Shown: one piece after another, positions 23,901-33,997 of the stretch
Position numbering within the stretch: position 1 is the first letter of the stretch
How the letters are laid out: every line of letters begins with the position of its first letter
Source of the DNA: Hyaloscypha bicolor E
Taxonomy: Eukaryota > Ascomycota > Leotiomycetes > Helotiales > Hyaloscyphaceae
Length of the DNA: 64,000 nucleotides
Direction: 5' to 3'
NCBI RefSeq assembly: GCF_002865645.1
Contig: NW_020194575.1
Location: 683,247-747,246, forward strand
Made by a program: the position numbers and the translations under genes
Notes under the pieces: generated by a model
Seen by the model: the letters and a program-made list of their open reading frames with translations, nothing else
Databases searched by the model: none
What the model was told of the DNA's origin: nothing

Positions 23901-24478
23901 ATAATAATAGTTCTATATTAATACTTTTCTTATTTAATAAAAAGAAATTAATATAATAGCTATTTCTTATATTATATATACTTATATAAGATTTAATAAT
24001 ACTATTTTTCCTAAATATATCCAGATTATAAATATATAGGATAGTTATTATAATAATTACAAGTGGCCAGATTATACTATAAGCTATTATTAGAAAGGAA
24101 ATAATAGTAGTAATAATAGTAATAGAGAGATTAGTATAAGAAGTTATAGAGGATATAGTAAATATAGTAGATATAATAGAAGTAATAGGAGTAGCTATAT
24201 AAAATAAGAACAAATTATATAATATAGTATAGTAAAAAAGACTTCTTATAGTAGTAGAATTACTTGCAATAGTACTATGGCTTAATAAAGGCCTTTCTAA
24301 GGCTATATAATGATTTTTAGCCTTTTAATAGTATAATTAATGGAAGTCTTTATAAAATAACGAGAATCTACAGGGATTAGCTCGCTTAGGAACGATTAGA
24401 ACATTCTATTACCGCCCGTTCCAGACCCCTGGAACGAATCGGCAGAAACCGATTGGTCCGGAATATCGCCAAGCCTGA
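20922..24478. mobile_element. 3.6-kb RIP-erased DNA transposon with 18-bp TIRs
   Basis: The outer ends are a perfect inverted repeat, CAGGCTTGGCGATATTCC at 20922-20939 and its complement at 24461-24478. Inside each end are further short palindromic words (GGAACGTTCC, GGAACG). The roughly 3.2 kb between is very AT-rich with stops everywhere, so no transposase motif survives; the size suits an autonomous element. No target duplication is visible, perhaps because the flanks were rearranged: the left flank is MFS coding sequence, the right flank is not. Confidence 0.65.
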
Positions 24479-24995
24479 CACCGTGACGTGTCTTCAAAAT
24501 TGGGATTAGCGCGGTTTGACGGTCCGACGAGCCCCCTGAAGCGAAGTGCCGAGTGACGTCTCGTTTTGTTCGGACTGACGTCTACTGATCCACGTTTCGG
24601 ACCGTTCGCTTTATTAGACTCCGGCGTGGACACGACCTTGCTCAATATCTAGCAAGCTGCAAAAATCTGGGGAACATAAATGTGTGGACTGGTATTCCCT
24701 TTTGCACAGATTGTCACACATCTATCATCCTCACACATCCCCCATCCTCACAAATCCATTATCCTCACTCCAACGACAAGTCGCTGGCAGCGTCAATTCG
24801 ACAGCAAACAGTACTACCCAAAAAACTAAAACAGAAAAAGGTTTGGGTAGCCAAGTAAAGTATGAATTATACTTTCTTCGTGCTTCGTAATACTTGTCTT
24901 TCCTCGCAAATTAAATGGCTGCGATAACCTAGACTATATACCAATGGCTCAATTTCAGAATTCCAGCAACGTTACAACTGTTCCGTTCTACAAAC
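24479..24995. other. Promoter region of the SnoaL-like gene
   Basis: GC content is normal. ACGTCACT/GACGTC-like words occur near 24550-24590, and a set of CATCCTCACA repeats lies at 24720-24770. No coding signal is seen. Confidence 0.35.
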
Positions 24996-25690
24996 ATGTA
25001 TTTATCCGCCGATACTAGCGCCCTCCTCCGTCGTATCACGCGCCTCGAGGATATCCAGGAGATCCATAACATCATGGGCCGTCGAGCATATCTGCATTCT
25101 GCCGGGCGTCATGACCGTGAGATCGAGGAACTATGGAGTACTAGAGATGATGTCGTATTTGAAGCCGAAGACATGGGTGCCTGGGCCAAACTCTCCAGCA
25201 TCAAGAAGAGTTATGTCAACGGCAATCCCTTTCGTAGTGGGACCAAGGGTTTGATGATTGAGCATACCCTCACTACTCCAGTCATCGAGATTGCCGAGGA
25301 CGGCCAGACGGCGAAGGGTGTGTGGGTTTCTCCTGGTCACGAAACCTTTCCCGTGGCTGAGGGGCCGCTAAAAGCGCATTGGTCGTGGGGACGATATGCT
25401 GTTGACTTCCGAAAGGAGGACGGCAAGTGGAAGATCTGGCACCTCCATGTTCTTACGACATTCCGCACTCCCTTCGGACAGGATTGGGCAAAACAGCCAC
25501 TAAAAGACCGGATTATCTACCGGAGGAGGGCCAACCTCAGGACTCAATCGGTGTTGCTGACAGAGGAGTGTCTTTCAACGAACCGTATCATCCAGATCGT
25601 GCTCCCAAGTACCAACCCATCCCTCCGGATGCGTACAGGACCTGGGCAGATACTTTCAGTGCTACCGACTTTTACGAGCACCCAGCTTGA
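24996..25690 (+). pseudogene. SnoaL-like domain protein, one frameshift
   Basis: The frame from ATG 24996 encodes a SnoaL-like (NTF2-fold) protein: ALLRRITRLEDIQEIHNIMG, REIEELWSTRDDVVFEAEDM, and GKWKIWHLHVLTTFRTPFG. Near 25500-25508 (TAAAAGACC) the good reading moves to another frame, which continues PDYLPEEGQPQDSIGVADRG, AYRTWADTFSATDFYEHPA and a stop at 25688-25690. The shift equals loss of one base, probably in the A run, and no intron can explain it. It is either a recent frameshift mutation or a sequencing error. SnoaL-like proteins include polyketide cyclases, hydratases and dehydratases; the substrate is unknown and there is no cluster around it. Confidence 0.75.
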
Positions 25691-25867
25691 TGCCTTCATT
25701 CTATTTAATTGTTTGCGACGCCAGTGTGAGGTGGATCAGAATTAGGATATGAGATTATACTTATCAACGGGAGGGGCATAAGAGCGACAGAAGTGGAGAC
25801 AGCTAGATGATAAGCTTGAAAAAATGGTACATGAATGATACTGGTTGTTATTTCAATGCCCTCTTAA

Positions 25868-26060
25868 TTAAATACGACTTTCCTTCTGCCCCTCTTCCGT
25901 CTCCTCAATTTCAAAAACATACTTAACCCCACTCGCCTTCCCATCCTTTGAATTCTTCAGCGCCTTCTCTAAACCATCCAATCCGCCTTCCACCACCTGA
26001 AACGGACGCGTCATAAACCACCCCCCAGCCAACCGCCAGCAATATTCCGAAAATGCACAA
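25868..26060 (-). pseudogene. Probable C-terminal fragment of a zinc alcohol dehydrogenase-like protein
   Basis: One minus-strand frame reads LAGGWFMTRPFQVVEGGLDG, LEKALKNSKDGKASGVKYVF and then EIEETEEG before a stop at 25868-25870. This matches the end of MDR-type alcohol dehydrogenases, where a conserved Pro-Phe-X-Val precedes the final helix and strand. Upstream the frame changes and no catalytic or NAD-binding domain can be found, so it is a broken remnant. The assignment is from a short stretch. Confidence 0.4.
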
Positions 26061-26554
26061 ACCCGAAATCCTTATACCCTTTGCTCACACCTCCTACTGA
26101 GGTGGTGTGCTTATAATCCGTCTTATTCCTCACTCTCTCTCTCTTCTCCTTCACCTTCTCTCCCGGCTTCTTTATCATCCATCGCTTTCCGAATCACGCC
26201 TTTATCGAAGAGGCAAAGCGAAAAGGGGGGAGAATATAGTCACGTGATAGCGGCGTAACGATCCCCCGCCTTCACATAAATCCTCACGGCGTTCCCGAAA
26301 TGCTTACCAAGGTCGTTGTTCTCATTGCTATCCTATCGATACATCCGAGTGAAGTTCCAATCGGTTGCATCAGCTGATTAGGCTGCCAAAAAATATCCCT
26401 GCAGCTGAAGCCGGTTGCGTTGCATGTTCGTCATCCCCCACGCAACCTTAAATTCTCGCCTTCCAAGAAAAAGATCTTAAATCAACGTCCGCGCATCATC
26501 GTGACCAAATCCTTCCTCAGACAAATCCATCGTGATATCGATTGCGAAGCAGCT
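26061..26554. promoter_or_regulatory. Promoter region of the bactofilin-like gene
   Basis: A long C/T-rich tract (26130-26180), common in fungal promoters, lies about 400 bp upstream of the ATG. A CACGTG occurs at 26241-26246. No gene is seen. Confidence 0.35.
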
Positions 26555-27668
26555 ATGACGCTCATTCCAGCAGACACAAAGGATGCGAAGGGACCTCAGC
26601 GCCCCCCAGCAATGCCCACGACAAATCCCTTTCCGAACCCAATCCTCGTGCCGGAGTTCAATCATCCAGATCTTCCACCATACTCCGAGACCGATACAGC
26701 ATCGTATACTCGTGAGCTCCCGCCTCCACCTCCTCCTCGGGCTCAGCCGCCTTCCCAGAAGATCCCAGAATCAAACGCCATAAACGCACACAGCGAGGTC
26801 CACATCACGGGACCATTGCATGTTCTCGGGTATTTTGACACCTACCTTCACCAGTCCGGGCTGTTGAAAGTTATGTGAATTAGGTGCTAACAGTGGTTGA
26901 ATAGATCAGTCAAGTCATCTTCCAACATCGAGCTCTCAAACGGAATCGAAGTTGATGGCAAGGTTTCCTCATCTTCCCATGTCACATTATCCAACAACGT
27001 TATTGTGCACGAGAAAATCGATAGTAGCGGCAAGATCACGTTGTTTGAGGGCGTCAAGGTAGACGGAAAATTAGCGGCGCGTGGATCGGTTGATTTGCGG
27101 AATGGCGTCAGTGTTGGGGACAAAGTTGATGGTAAGTTGGTTGTTTGTAGTATTGGTGCTTCTGCACGCAAAATATCTCTCGAGCCGGAGATTTTAAGAA
27201 CATTGATTGACATTATACAGCTAGCGGCTCTGTTACTATAGATGGAGGAGAGTTGGGTGTCAAAATCACAGGCAAGATCTCCGCTAGTGGCTCAGTGGAT
27301 ATTAGAGGCAACGTGCAGGTTGGCGGGGATATAAACTGCAGTGGCAAGGCTTCGATTCGATTTCACGAGAAGGGCGTCGCCAACATTGGGGGCAAGATCA
27401 CTCCAAGTGGCGGAACCACGATTGAAGGTGACGTGATATTTGAGTGAGTTCTTCGAGGCGGGCTTTGCCATGTTACGCTTTTATAAAGGAGAGAGCTAAC
27501 ATGGACGATAGGAAGGATCTATATCTCTCGGGTGCACTCACCATCAATGGCCAGTTACATTGCAAGGGGGATTTCGAGGTTAAGGGGAACGTCTCTCTGA
27601 AGCCTGGTAGTAACTTGATAGTTGACGGGAAAAGGACTATTCATGGGAGCTTGAAGGAAGTGAAGTAA
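26555..27668 (+). CDS. Bactofilin-like (polymer-forming cytoskeletal) beta-helix protein
   Basis: Four exons (26555-26829, 26905-27131, 27221-27443 and 27512-27668) give 293 aa; all three introns keep frame. Residues 1-80 are Pro-rich and disordered (PPPPPPRAQPP). From residue 80 to the end the chain is a run of short repeats with V/I-X-V spacing and Gly turns: SNIELSNGIEVDGKVSSSS, GKITLFEGVKVDGKLAARGS, GSVDIRGNVQVGGDINCSGK, LTINGQLHCKGDFEVKGNVS. That is the pattern of a right-handed beta-helix of the bactofilin family, which polymerises without nucleotide. Bacterial bactofilins have one helix domain of about 110 residues; here it is about twice as long. No signal peptide is seen, so a cytosolic scaffold is likely. 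The first intron donor (GTATTT) is inferred from frame. Function in fungi is unknown to me. Confidence 0.75.
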
Positions 27669-28189
27669 AACGAAGATACCCCGACTGTAGGACACGAACC
27701 CGAACTACCGTTCACCTCAGACTTTGCTTTTTTGTAGTTTGCAATTAAAGGTGATGTCAATTCAATTTCCATTGAGGTTCTCTGCGTGGCTTTCGTTACG
27801 TGTAAGTGATGTATTATAGCAGCCCACTTTACAAAGTTCAATCTCAACGGACGAAAAAGAGAAACGCCTCAAGCCCATCCTTTCCCCCGACGCTCCCCTA
27901 AACATTTAAAATATATATAGAGGTTTCCAACTTGAAGCCCCGCCGTGCGGGTGTTGAGGAACGACTATCACATCTGTAGAAAAACTCGTCAGCCTATCCT
28001 CTTTCCCACTGACCGTGGGTAATCCAACTTCTCTCCTCAAGCATTGCTTTTCTCGAGATCCTCCGCTATCTTGCTTGAAATAGGCCACGTGTTCTCGAGT
28101 ATCCTGTCCTGCGGCCTCCACCAGCAAGTGATATCCAATGCCAGCAAAATTGATCGACCACTTACAATTACCCTTTGCGGGAACTGCCA

Positions 28190-28493
28190 GCTTCAATTGG
28201 CAAATTCAACTTTGGGAAGATCATAGTCGTGCCGCTGTTCACAAGAACACCGAGCTTGCCTTCGGTCTCTGCACTGACACTCTTTACAGCTGCCGCAATT
28301 GACTCAAAGGACAACACGTCAAAAGTCAGAACGGTAACGCTCGGTACTTTAGCGAGGGGCTGAGAAATCTTTAGTAGTGTTCAAACTGTGGCAAAGCCGT
28401 GGCACCCTTTCTTGTGGAAGCGTCAGTGAGGGCTGCACTGATTCCTCCAGCAGAGCAACAGTTGATGAGGTCAGTTTTCCGGGTTAATGCCAT
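28190..28493 (-). pseudogene. Short-chain dehydrogenase (SDR) pseudogene
   Basis: From ATG 28493 the reading KTDLINCCSAGGISAALTDA corresponds to the SDR nucleotide-binding loop (usually TGCSAGGIG), so key glycines are altered. It stops after about 40 residues. In another frame the following core is recognisable: VTVLTFDVLSFESIAAAVKS, ETEGKLGVLVNSGTT (normally LDVLVNNAG). It resembles fungal NADPH-dependent AYR1-like SDRs. The catalytic Ser-Tyr-Lys region is not found. Dead gene. Confidence 0.6.
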
Positions 28494-28773
28494 TTGAAAG
28501 GCAAAATCTGAGAAGACAGCTGAGTGAAGAGCGACGAGAGACGAGTTGATAGGTATTATTTCTTTGCAAATCTGAGCTGATAATAAGGAAAACCTGAGCT
28601 TAGAAACCGCCAAACGCAAGTATTAAGAATAATAAGGAAACGATGTTCGATTTATATCAAAATATATATAAGTCCGTACTACATTTCTTGGAGTTGGACT
28701 TTTACGTGAAAAGCTTCTGCTTCAAGATCAGGAAGAGAAAGTGTCGGGCGCTGCGGTCTCCGTGGTCTTGACT

Positions 28774-30063
28774 TTGGCCAACTGTACAGTACTGGCGAAT
28801 GTGAGACCGCAAGGCGACATATGGAAGGACTTTGCAAAATAGTCAAGCTCAGGGGCGGACTGGCGATCTTCCGGGGTGCTTTTGGCAAGAAGTTTTGCAT
28901 GAAAATGCTCAGGCGAGTAGTGGCCATTGCACGTATTTGATTTTGCAGGACATTGAACGGCCTAACTCCCACACAGATGCGATATTGGAATGGCATTGCA
29001 CACTTGTTCAGGACCCACATTTTTCAGTGATCCTCTTTCGCAGCCACTCATACATTATCCAGACCAAAGCTGTGGGTCATACAAAGAAACACTACCATGT
29101 TCGAACCTGAAGACTTTCTCGATAATATAAATGAGAATCTGGCGGCTGCATGTAGAGTCATGAAGAGATTCTGTTCCCGGTCAACCTTGCGATGGAAACT
29201 CAGCGTATGTTCACCCTGGGAACTGGGTGGGACGCTGTGGCTTCAGTCATGTATCGCCTTCTCAATATAAATTGACTGGCTCGCTTTGTGAAGCAATACG
29301 TCTCGGCCTGTTCTTGTCTTACTATGCTTTCTTGAAGTGGCAAGACATGAGGTTACCTTATCTTCACTTTCTTTCTGCGTACAAGAATAAACCCCTCAAC
29401 CTTGCGCTTATGGGGGGCTTCCCGATGCTGATTATGCTTTGGCTTCTGATGATTGGAGGTATTTTAATATTTGACACCTCTGATAACATGTGGCTGAAAA
29501 GTTCTTTGTAGGAACACCTTGAGACGTGTCACGTAGAATTATCAAACGGCCTACTGAGTACGAAGATCACGGCATAAAGTGACGGGATTACAGGGCATTT
29601 GTGCTTTACAGCACTTTGGTGTCTTTTTTTAGCGTACTCGGTCACTAAATTACCCTATAATTCTAGGCCGTTGCCCTAAAAGCACGCTAGAAAGCGGGAG
29701 CTAGGGGTACCACACCTTTTTAGGGCTCCTCCCCTGTACTTACAATGAACACCTCGCTAAAGAGCCCTATAGTAACTACCTATTTAGCGTCCAAGCACTA
29801 TTATTGCTCTGCCAGCAGCACTATTTACCCCTGAAAACTTCGCATGCCTTGCGAATGTCTTATAGCGCCTCTTGAGATCCGCTTAGGGCATATGGCCTGG
29901 AGTTATAGGGCCTTACAGCGGGCTCAAGCCACTAAATTGTATCCTGAGGGGTGCCAAGGGTCCAAATGCCCTGTAATCCCGTCGCTTTATGCCGTGATCT
30001 TCATATATTGAGGTCTTTCATGTGGATTAGTCTATTGCATAACCAGCCACGGAAGCTCATTGT
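28774..30063 (+). pseudogene. Fungal transcription factor (C-terminal DUF3468-like domain), pseudogene split by a MITE
   Basis: The plus strand reads, in changing frames, RRHMEGLCKIVKLRGGLAIF (28795 on), FEPEDFLDNINENLAAACRV, WDAVASVMYRLLN, CEAIRLGLFLSYYAFLKWQD, and FPMLIMLWLLMIGG. These are the blocks of the C-terminal domain of many Zn2Cys6 regulators. A single TAG at 29509-29511 is followed by an open frame that ends at 29560, where the MITE 29561-30003 is inserted. After it the same frame resumes with LRSFMWISLLHNQPRKLI until the hAT MITE at 30064. No zinc cluster is found upstream. The gene is dead from frameshifts, a stop and two insertions. Confidence 0.65.
29561..30003. mobile_element. 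Tc1/mariner-type MITE inserted in the transcription-factor pseudogene
   Basis: Terminal inverted repeats of about 42 bp start CGAAGATCACGGCATAAAG at the left and TGAAGATCACGGCATAAAG (read inwards) at the right; they differ by transitions only. A TA target duplication flanks it (29559-29560 and 30004-30005). Removing the element and one TA restores the host reading frame. No coding capacity. Confidence 0.85.
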
Positions 30064-30980
30064 TAGTGTATCAAAAAATAATCAAGGCTAATTAATTAGA
30101 ATTAATTATAATTAAGTATGATTTGATTAGCTTGATTTTTATTATAATTAATTATAATTATTATATAATAATATAAAAGTATACTTTCTTAGGCATTTTT
30201 AAAGATTATTAAATAACTAATAGTTATATGAATAAAATATAAATAAAATCTATAAAGCATATATAAGAGTATAAAATTAGTCTAAATCTAAAATAACAAA
30301 CTAGTTTTTGCTATATGGTACTAGTTATATAGTACTATTATATATAATTTAGTATATGGCCAGTATTTCTTTAGTCTGGCAAATAGCCTTTAGCTTAATT
30401 CAAGCTCTTTACTACTACTATAATATTACCTTATCTTAATAGTTTTCTTTTTTAGAAATCTCTTTCTCTTTTCCCTTTTTATTTTCTTCTTTTCTTATTT
30501 CTTCTTCCTTAATTACTATAAGGATTTATTTATAGTTCTTTTATTAGTAGCAAGAAATTACTAGAAATTAAGAAGGTTCTAGTGCCTTTGACTTCGCTTA
30601 CTAATTAGCGCTAGGCCTGGTTTAGTAAAGAGCGCCTTTAGTAATACCGAATACGGCTAGCCTAGACCTTATTTTAGCCTTATCTCGGCTTCCGAAGCTC
30701 CAGAGTCATGTGCGTAGTCACGTGATAAATCTAATTAATTATCTTTGATTATCTTTGATTATCTTTGATTATCTTTGATTATCTTTGATTATCTTTGATT
30801 ATCTTTGATTATCTTTGATTATCTTTGATTATCTTTGATTATCTTTGATTATCTTTGATTATCTTTGATTATCTTTGATTATCTTTGATTATCTTTGATT
30901 ATCAAATTAGCTTGATTTTAACTTGATTTGATTTGAGTAGGGGGGTCTAATAAAATCAAACCTAATTATTTGACACACTG
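30064..30980. mobile_element. Non-autonomous hAT element (MITE), 917 bp
   Basis: Ends are TAGTGTATCAAA at the left and CAGTGTGTCAAA (read inwards) at the right; the two differences are C-to-T and G-to-A. An 8-bp duplication flanks it: CTCATTGT (30056-30063) and CTCATTAT (30981-30988). The right end equals that of the hAT transposon at 3921-3932, which suggests that family mobilised it. The interior is AT-rich with no transposase and carries a 16-copy decamer array. Confidence 0.85.
30741..30900. repeat. Minisatellite, 16 perfect copies of ATCTTTGATT
   Basis: Sixteen uninterrupted copies of the 10-bp unit fill 160 bp inside the hAT MITE. The perfect match contrasts with the mutated remainder of the element and points to recent expansion by slippage or unequal exchange. 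Confidence 0.95.
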
Positions 30981-30988
30981 CTCATTAT

Positions 30989-32119
30989 TAATCCGTCTTG
31001 TTGTTATGAAGTATAGACGAGCAAGATGCTAGAAAAGCACCCAAATTTCCATCCGTGCAATTATTTTTTAACTACTCAACTTGTGAAGTTATTCTCCAAG
31101 GCGAAAGAGTGAGGGCCCAGTTCAGCTAGGGGCTTTCACCGTGATAGAAAAGATCGATGCAGCTCCTTGTCGCTCGTACTCCGCAATCCTGGGCTCTCCC
31201 GTGTCGACACCGTAGCCGATTGGTGACTCGGAACGAGAACTTCGATTTCATTTGCTCTTTTACCGATGCCCATAGGAAGGGGTAAAATTTGATATACCCT
31301 CGTAAAGCTATTAATGCTATAGCTAGTATGTCAATTAATTCTATAAAGTATAGGAAAAAAGTAGAATTATATAGAGCCTTAATCAAAAGCATATAAGTCT
31401 GGCATTAATAAAATTAAGATTTATTAATTCTGTAAATTTATTTATTTTACTATATAATTACAAATATATTATAATTTCATGCTTATATTATAATACTATA
31501 AATTTATAAAGAATTTCTTATAAAGAATTAAAAAACCTTAAATATATTATATATAATAATCGAATTAAGTATTAAAATTAATTATAATAAAGTATTAAAT
31601 TAATTAAATTGCAATTTAATTCAAATTATAATAAATTTATAAAGAAGTAATATTATTGAGAATATTTAAAGACTTATTAAAAGGCAATAGTAATATTACT
31701 ATATTTACTCTTTACTTAAAATCATAATTTTGCTTTAGTTAAATTATAAGGTTTTTAATACTAATTAGCCTTATTTTCTATATATATTATATCTAAGAGA
31801 TTTTTTTTTGAAAATTAATAATATTATAAAAATTAAATCTGGTAATAGAGATATTAATAGCTTTATAATACTAATGGTTTTATTGGCTAGATTAAAGCAG
31901 CGGGTGGAGAGGGTACTTCAAGTTCAAAGATAACAGAACAGGGTATATCAAATTTTGCGCCCCACAGGAGCGTCAGCTCCAATTAATTTCTTTTAGTCGT
32001 CCCGCAGTACCCGCAAGAAATACCAGCTCCATCTTCTCACAAATCAATCAAATAGAAAGGTTCTCCAACCTGCTAACATGCTCGCAACGATCTAGGAAGC
32101 ATTTGTGGATAGATTCACC
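30989..32119. other. Intergenic with AT-rich RIP relic
   Basis: 31260-31900 is highly AT-rich and stop-laden, probably a repeat relic. 30989-31260 and 31900-32119 have normal composition; the latter is the P450 promoter and 5' UTR. No gene is seen. Confidence 0.4.
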
Positions 32120-33895
32120 ATGCCGTCCTTTCTGACCATCATCGTCACGCTTCTCTTTGTCTACTGTTCCTCGCTCGTGTACCGCCTCCTCGTCAACCTG
32201 TTCGATGCCAGGAAGTCGGGCCTTCCGTACGTTATCATCCCATGGGACCAAAACAATCTCTTCTGGTTGGTGGTGGGTGTCCCACTGCGCCCTTGGTTAA
32301 AGAGGAACCTGCCAAAATGGGCCTACGACCGGCTGTCCCTTACAATTTACGGATTCGAATTCCACGAAGGGCTTCGCCCATTTGAACAGCATGCCGCCCC
32401 TCAGGGGAACGACAAGTCGTATGCGATCGTCACTGTCGGTGCCTTCGAAGTCACCACCCGAGATCCGGAGATTGTAGCTGAGGTCCTCCGTCGACCAAGA
32501 GATTTTATGCAGGTGGACCTCTCAGGGCTCTTTATGGGGAAGTTCGGGCCCAATGTCCTAACCAGCAATGGCGATTCTTGGGCGAGGCAGAGGAAGGTTG
32601 TCGCTGGTGTGATAAATGAGCGCATCTCGAGAACAGTTTTTAGCGAGAGCATTCACCAGACTGGGGGGCTTCTGGACGAAGTCGTTGGAGATGGTAATGC
32701 AGCCGAAACTGACCGCATCTTCGACATGATGAGGAAAATCACCATCAACGTTCTCAGCGGGGCCGGCATGGGCACTTCGGTAGAGTGGAATGACCACGGA
32801 AACGAGAAACCGAGACCCGGTTCCAAAATGACATACATCGAAGCCATCAAGCATATCATCCGAGCTATCGTCGGTCCCATTATCCTGCCACAGTGGTTTC
32901 TGGCAAACTACCCCAGCTGCCTACCTGGTTATAAGACTTTAAACTCGCTCGGCTACGCCATGTTGGAATTTCCAATACATACGAGGAACATGCTGAACGA
33001 AGAGCGCCAGAGAATCGCTTCCACCCACGGGGAAACCAGGAGCAACATATTGTCACAATTGCTGCATGCCTCAGATCCAGGCGATGGGAGGCTGAAAGAT
33101 TCCAAGGCTTTATCTGAGGACGAGATGGTGGGCAACCTCTGGATCTTCACCGCGGCTGGGTTCGACACAACAACCAACACGCTTGCATATGCACTACTCT
33201 TACTATCACGATATCCAAAGTGGCAAGAATGGGTATTCGAGGAGATTGACAGTATCATGCCAATGAACAGCTCGGCGGGCTTGGACTACGCCTCCATATT
33301 TCCCCAAGCAACCCGCGTCCAAGCTTTGCTCCTCGAAGTTCTGCGCCTTTTCACCCCTACTATCCACATTCCAAAGCAGAACAAAGCCCCGCAGAAAATT
33401 CAAACCTCTCGAGGTTTGTTCTACATTCCGCGCAACAGCACGATCTATCTGAATACCGTCGGGCTGCACATCGATCCCGCAGTTTGGCGGAACCTCAACC
33501 TCGCCGAGAACGAAGAGAAGAGTGAGACCGATGAGCTCGAATTCCGACCGACACGCTGGCTCGTCAACCCGCCTGCAGAAAGTCTGCAAATCTTCAAGCC
33601 ACCCAAGGGAGCTTACGTGCCTTGGTCTGCTGGGCCTAGAGTGTGTCCCGGTCAGAAAATGGCGCAGGTGGAGTTCACAGCCATCTTTCTGAAGCTATTC
33701 CATAAGCATCGGATTCACGCTGTTCCCTTAAAAACCGCCACTGGGGAGTTGGAGACAAGAACTGAGGTAGAGAGCAGGCTTGATGCGAGGATGAGGGATA
33801 GTATTAGTTTGCTGACTCTTCAGATGAATGATATATATGACGTTGAGGAAGGGAAGGATAAGGGGTTGAAACTTAGATTGAGTAAGAGACAGTAG
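32120..33895 (+). CDS. Cytochrome P450 monooxygenase
   Basis: A single exon from ATG 32120 encodes 591 aa, somewhat longer than the usual 500-550. Residues 3-25 form a membrane anchor (FLTIIVTLLFVYCSSLVYRL), placing the enzyme on the ER. The I-helix oxygen-binding motif is AAGFDTTTNT (about residue 347), the K-helix ExxR is EVLR (about 405), and the PERF-like region is FRPTRW. The haem loop is WSAGPRVCPGQKMAQVEF, with Cys near residue 507 as the iron ligand; the usual first Phe of the loop is Trp. All catalytic features are intact, so it should be active, but the substrate cannot be predicted. It runs tail to tail with the GFA gene (102 bp apart) and no other biosynthetic gene is close. Confidence 0.93.
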   Translation: MPSFLTIIVTLLFVYCSSLVYRLLVNLFDARKSGLPYVIIPWDQNNLFWLVVGVPLRPWLKRNLPKWAYDRLSLTIYGFEFHEGLRPFEQHAAPQGNDKSYAIVTVGAFEVTTRDPEIVAEVLRRPRDFMQVDLSGLFMGKFGPNVLTSNGDSWARQRKVVAGVINERISRTVFSESIHQTGGLLDEVVGDGNAAETDRIFDMMRKITINVLSGAGMGTSVEWNDHGNEKPRPGSKMTYIEAIKHIIRAIVGPIILPQWFLANYPSCLPGYKTLNSLGYAMLEFPIHTRNMLNEERQRIASTHGETRSNILSQLLHASDPGDGRLKDSKALSEDEMVGNLWIFTAAGFDTTTNTLAYALLLLSRYPKWQEWVFEEIDSIMPMNSSAGLDYASIFPQATRVQALLLEVLRLFTPTIHIPKQNKAPQKIQTSRGLFYIPRNSTIYLNTVGLHIDPAVWRNLNLAENEEKSETDELEFRPTRWLVNPPAESLQIFKPPKGAYVPWSAGPRVCPGQKMAQVEFTAIFLKLFHKHRIHAVPLKTATGELETRTEVESRLDARMRDSISLLTLQMNDIYDVEEGKDKGLKLRLSKRQ

Positions 33896-33997
33896 CGACG
33901 TATTGCTTCAATGGAATTCATCGATGAAGTAAAATAGTCAGAGGTCGACGCATCTGAAATTTTCCTTGTACCCTCAGTGGCTTGCTCTTTCCATCCC

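Noticed and set aside
23869..24213. 114-codon Ile/Thr/Ser-rich minus-strand frame as a membrane protein
   Set aside because: It lies inside the RIP-erased transposon and its composition simply reflects A+T bias.
20922..24478. hAT-type 8-bp duplication for the large erased element
   Set aside because: Flanks GAGCCGCT and ACACCGTG do not match, so superfamily cannot be assigned on that basis.
30741..30900. Regular 10-bp repeats as a CRISPR-like array
   Set aside because: The units are directly adjacent with no spacers and lie within a MITE in a eukaryotic genome, so this is a minisatellite.
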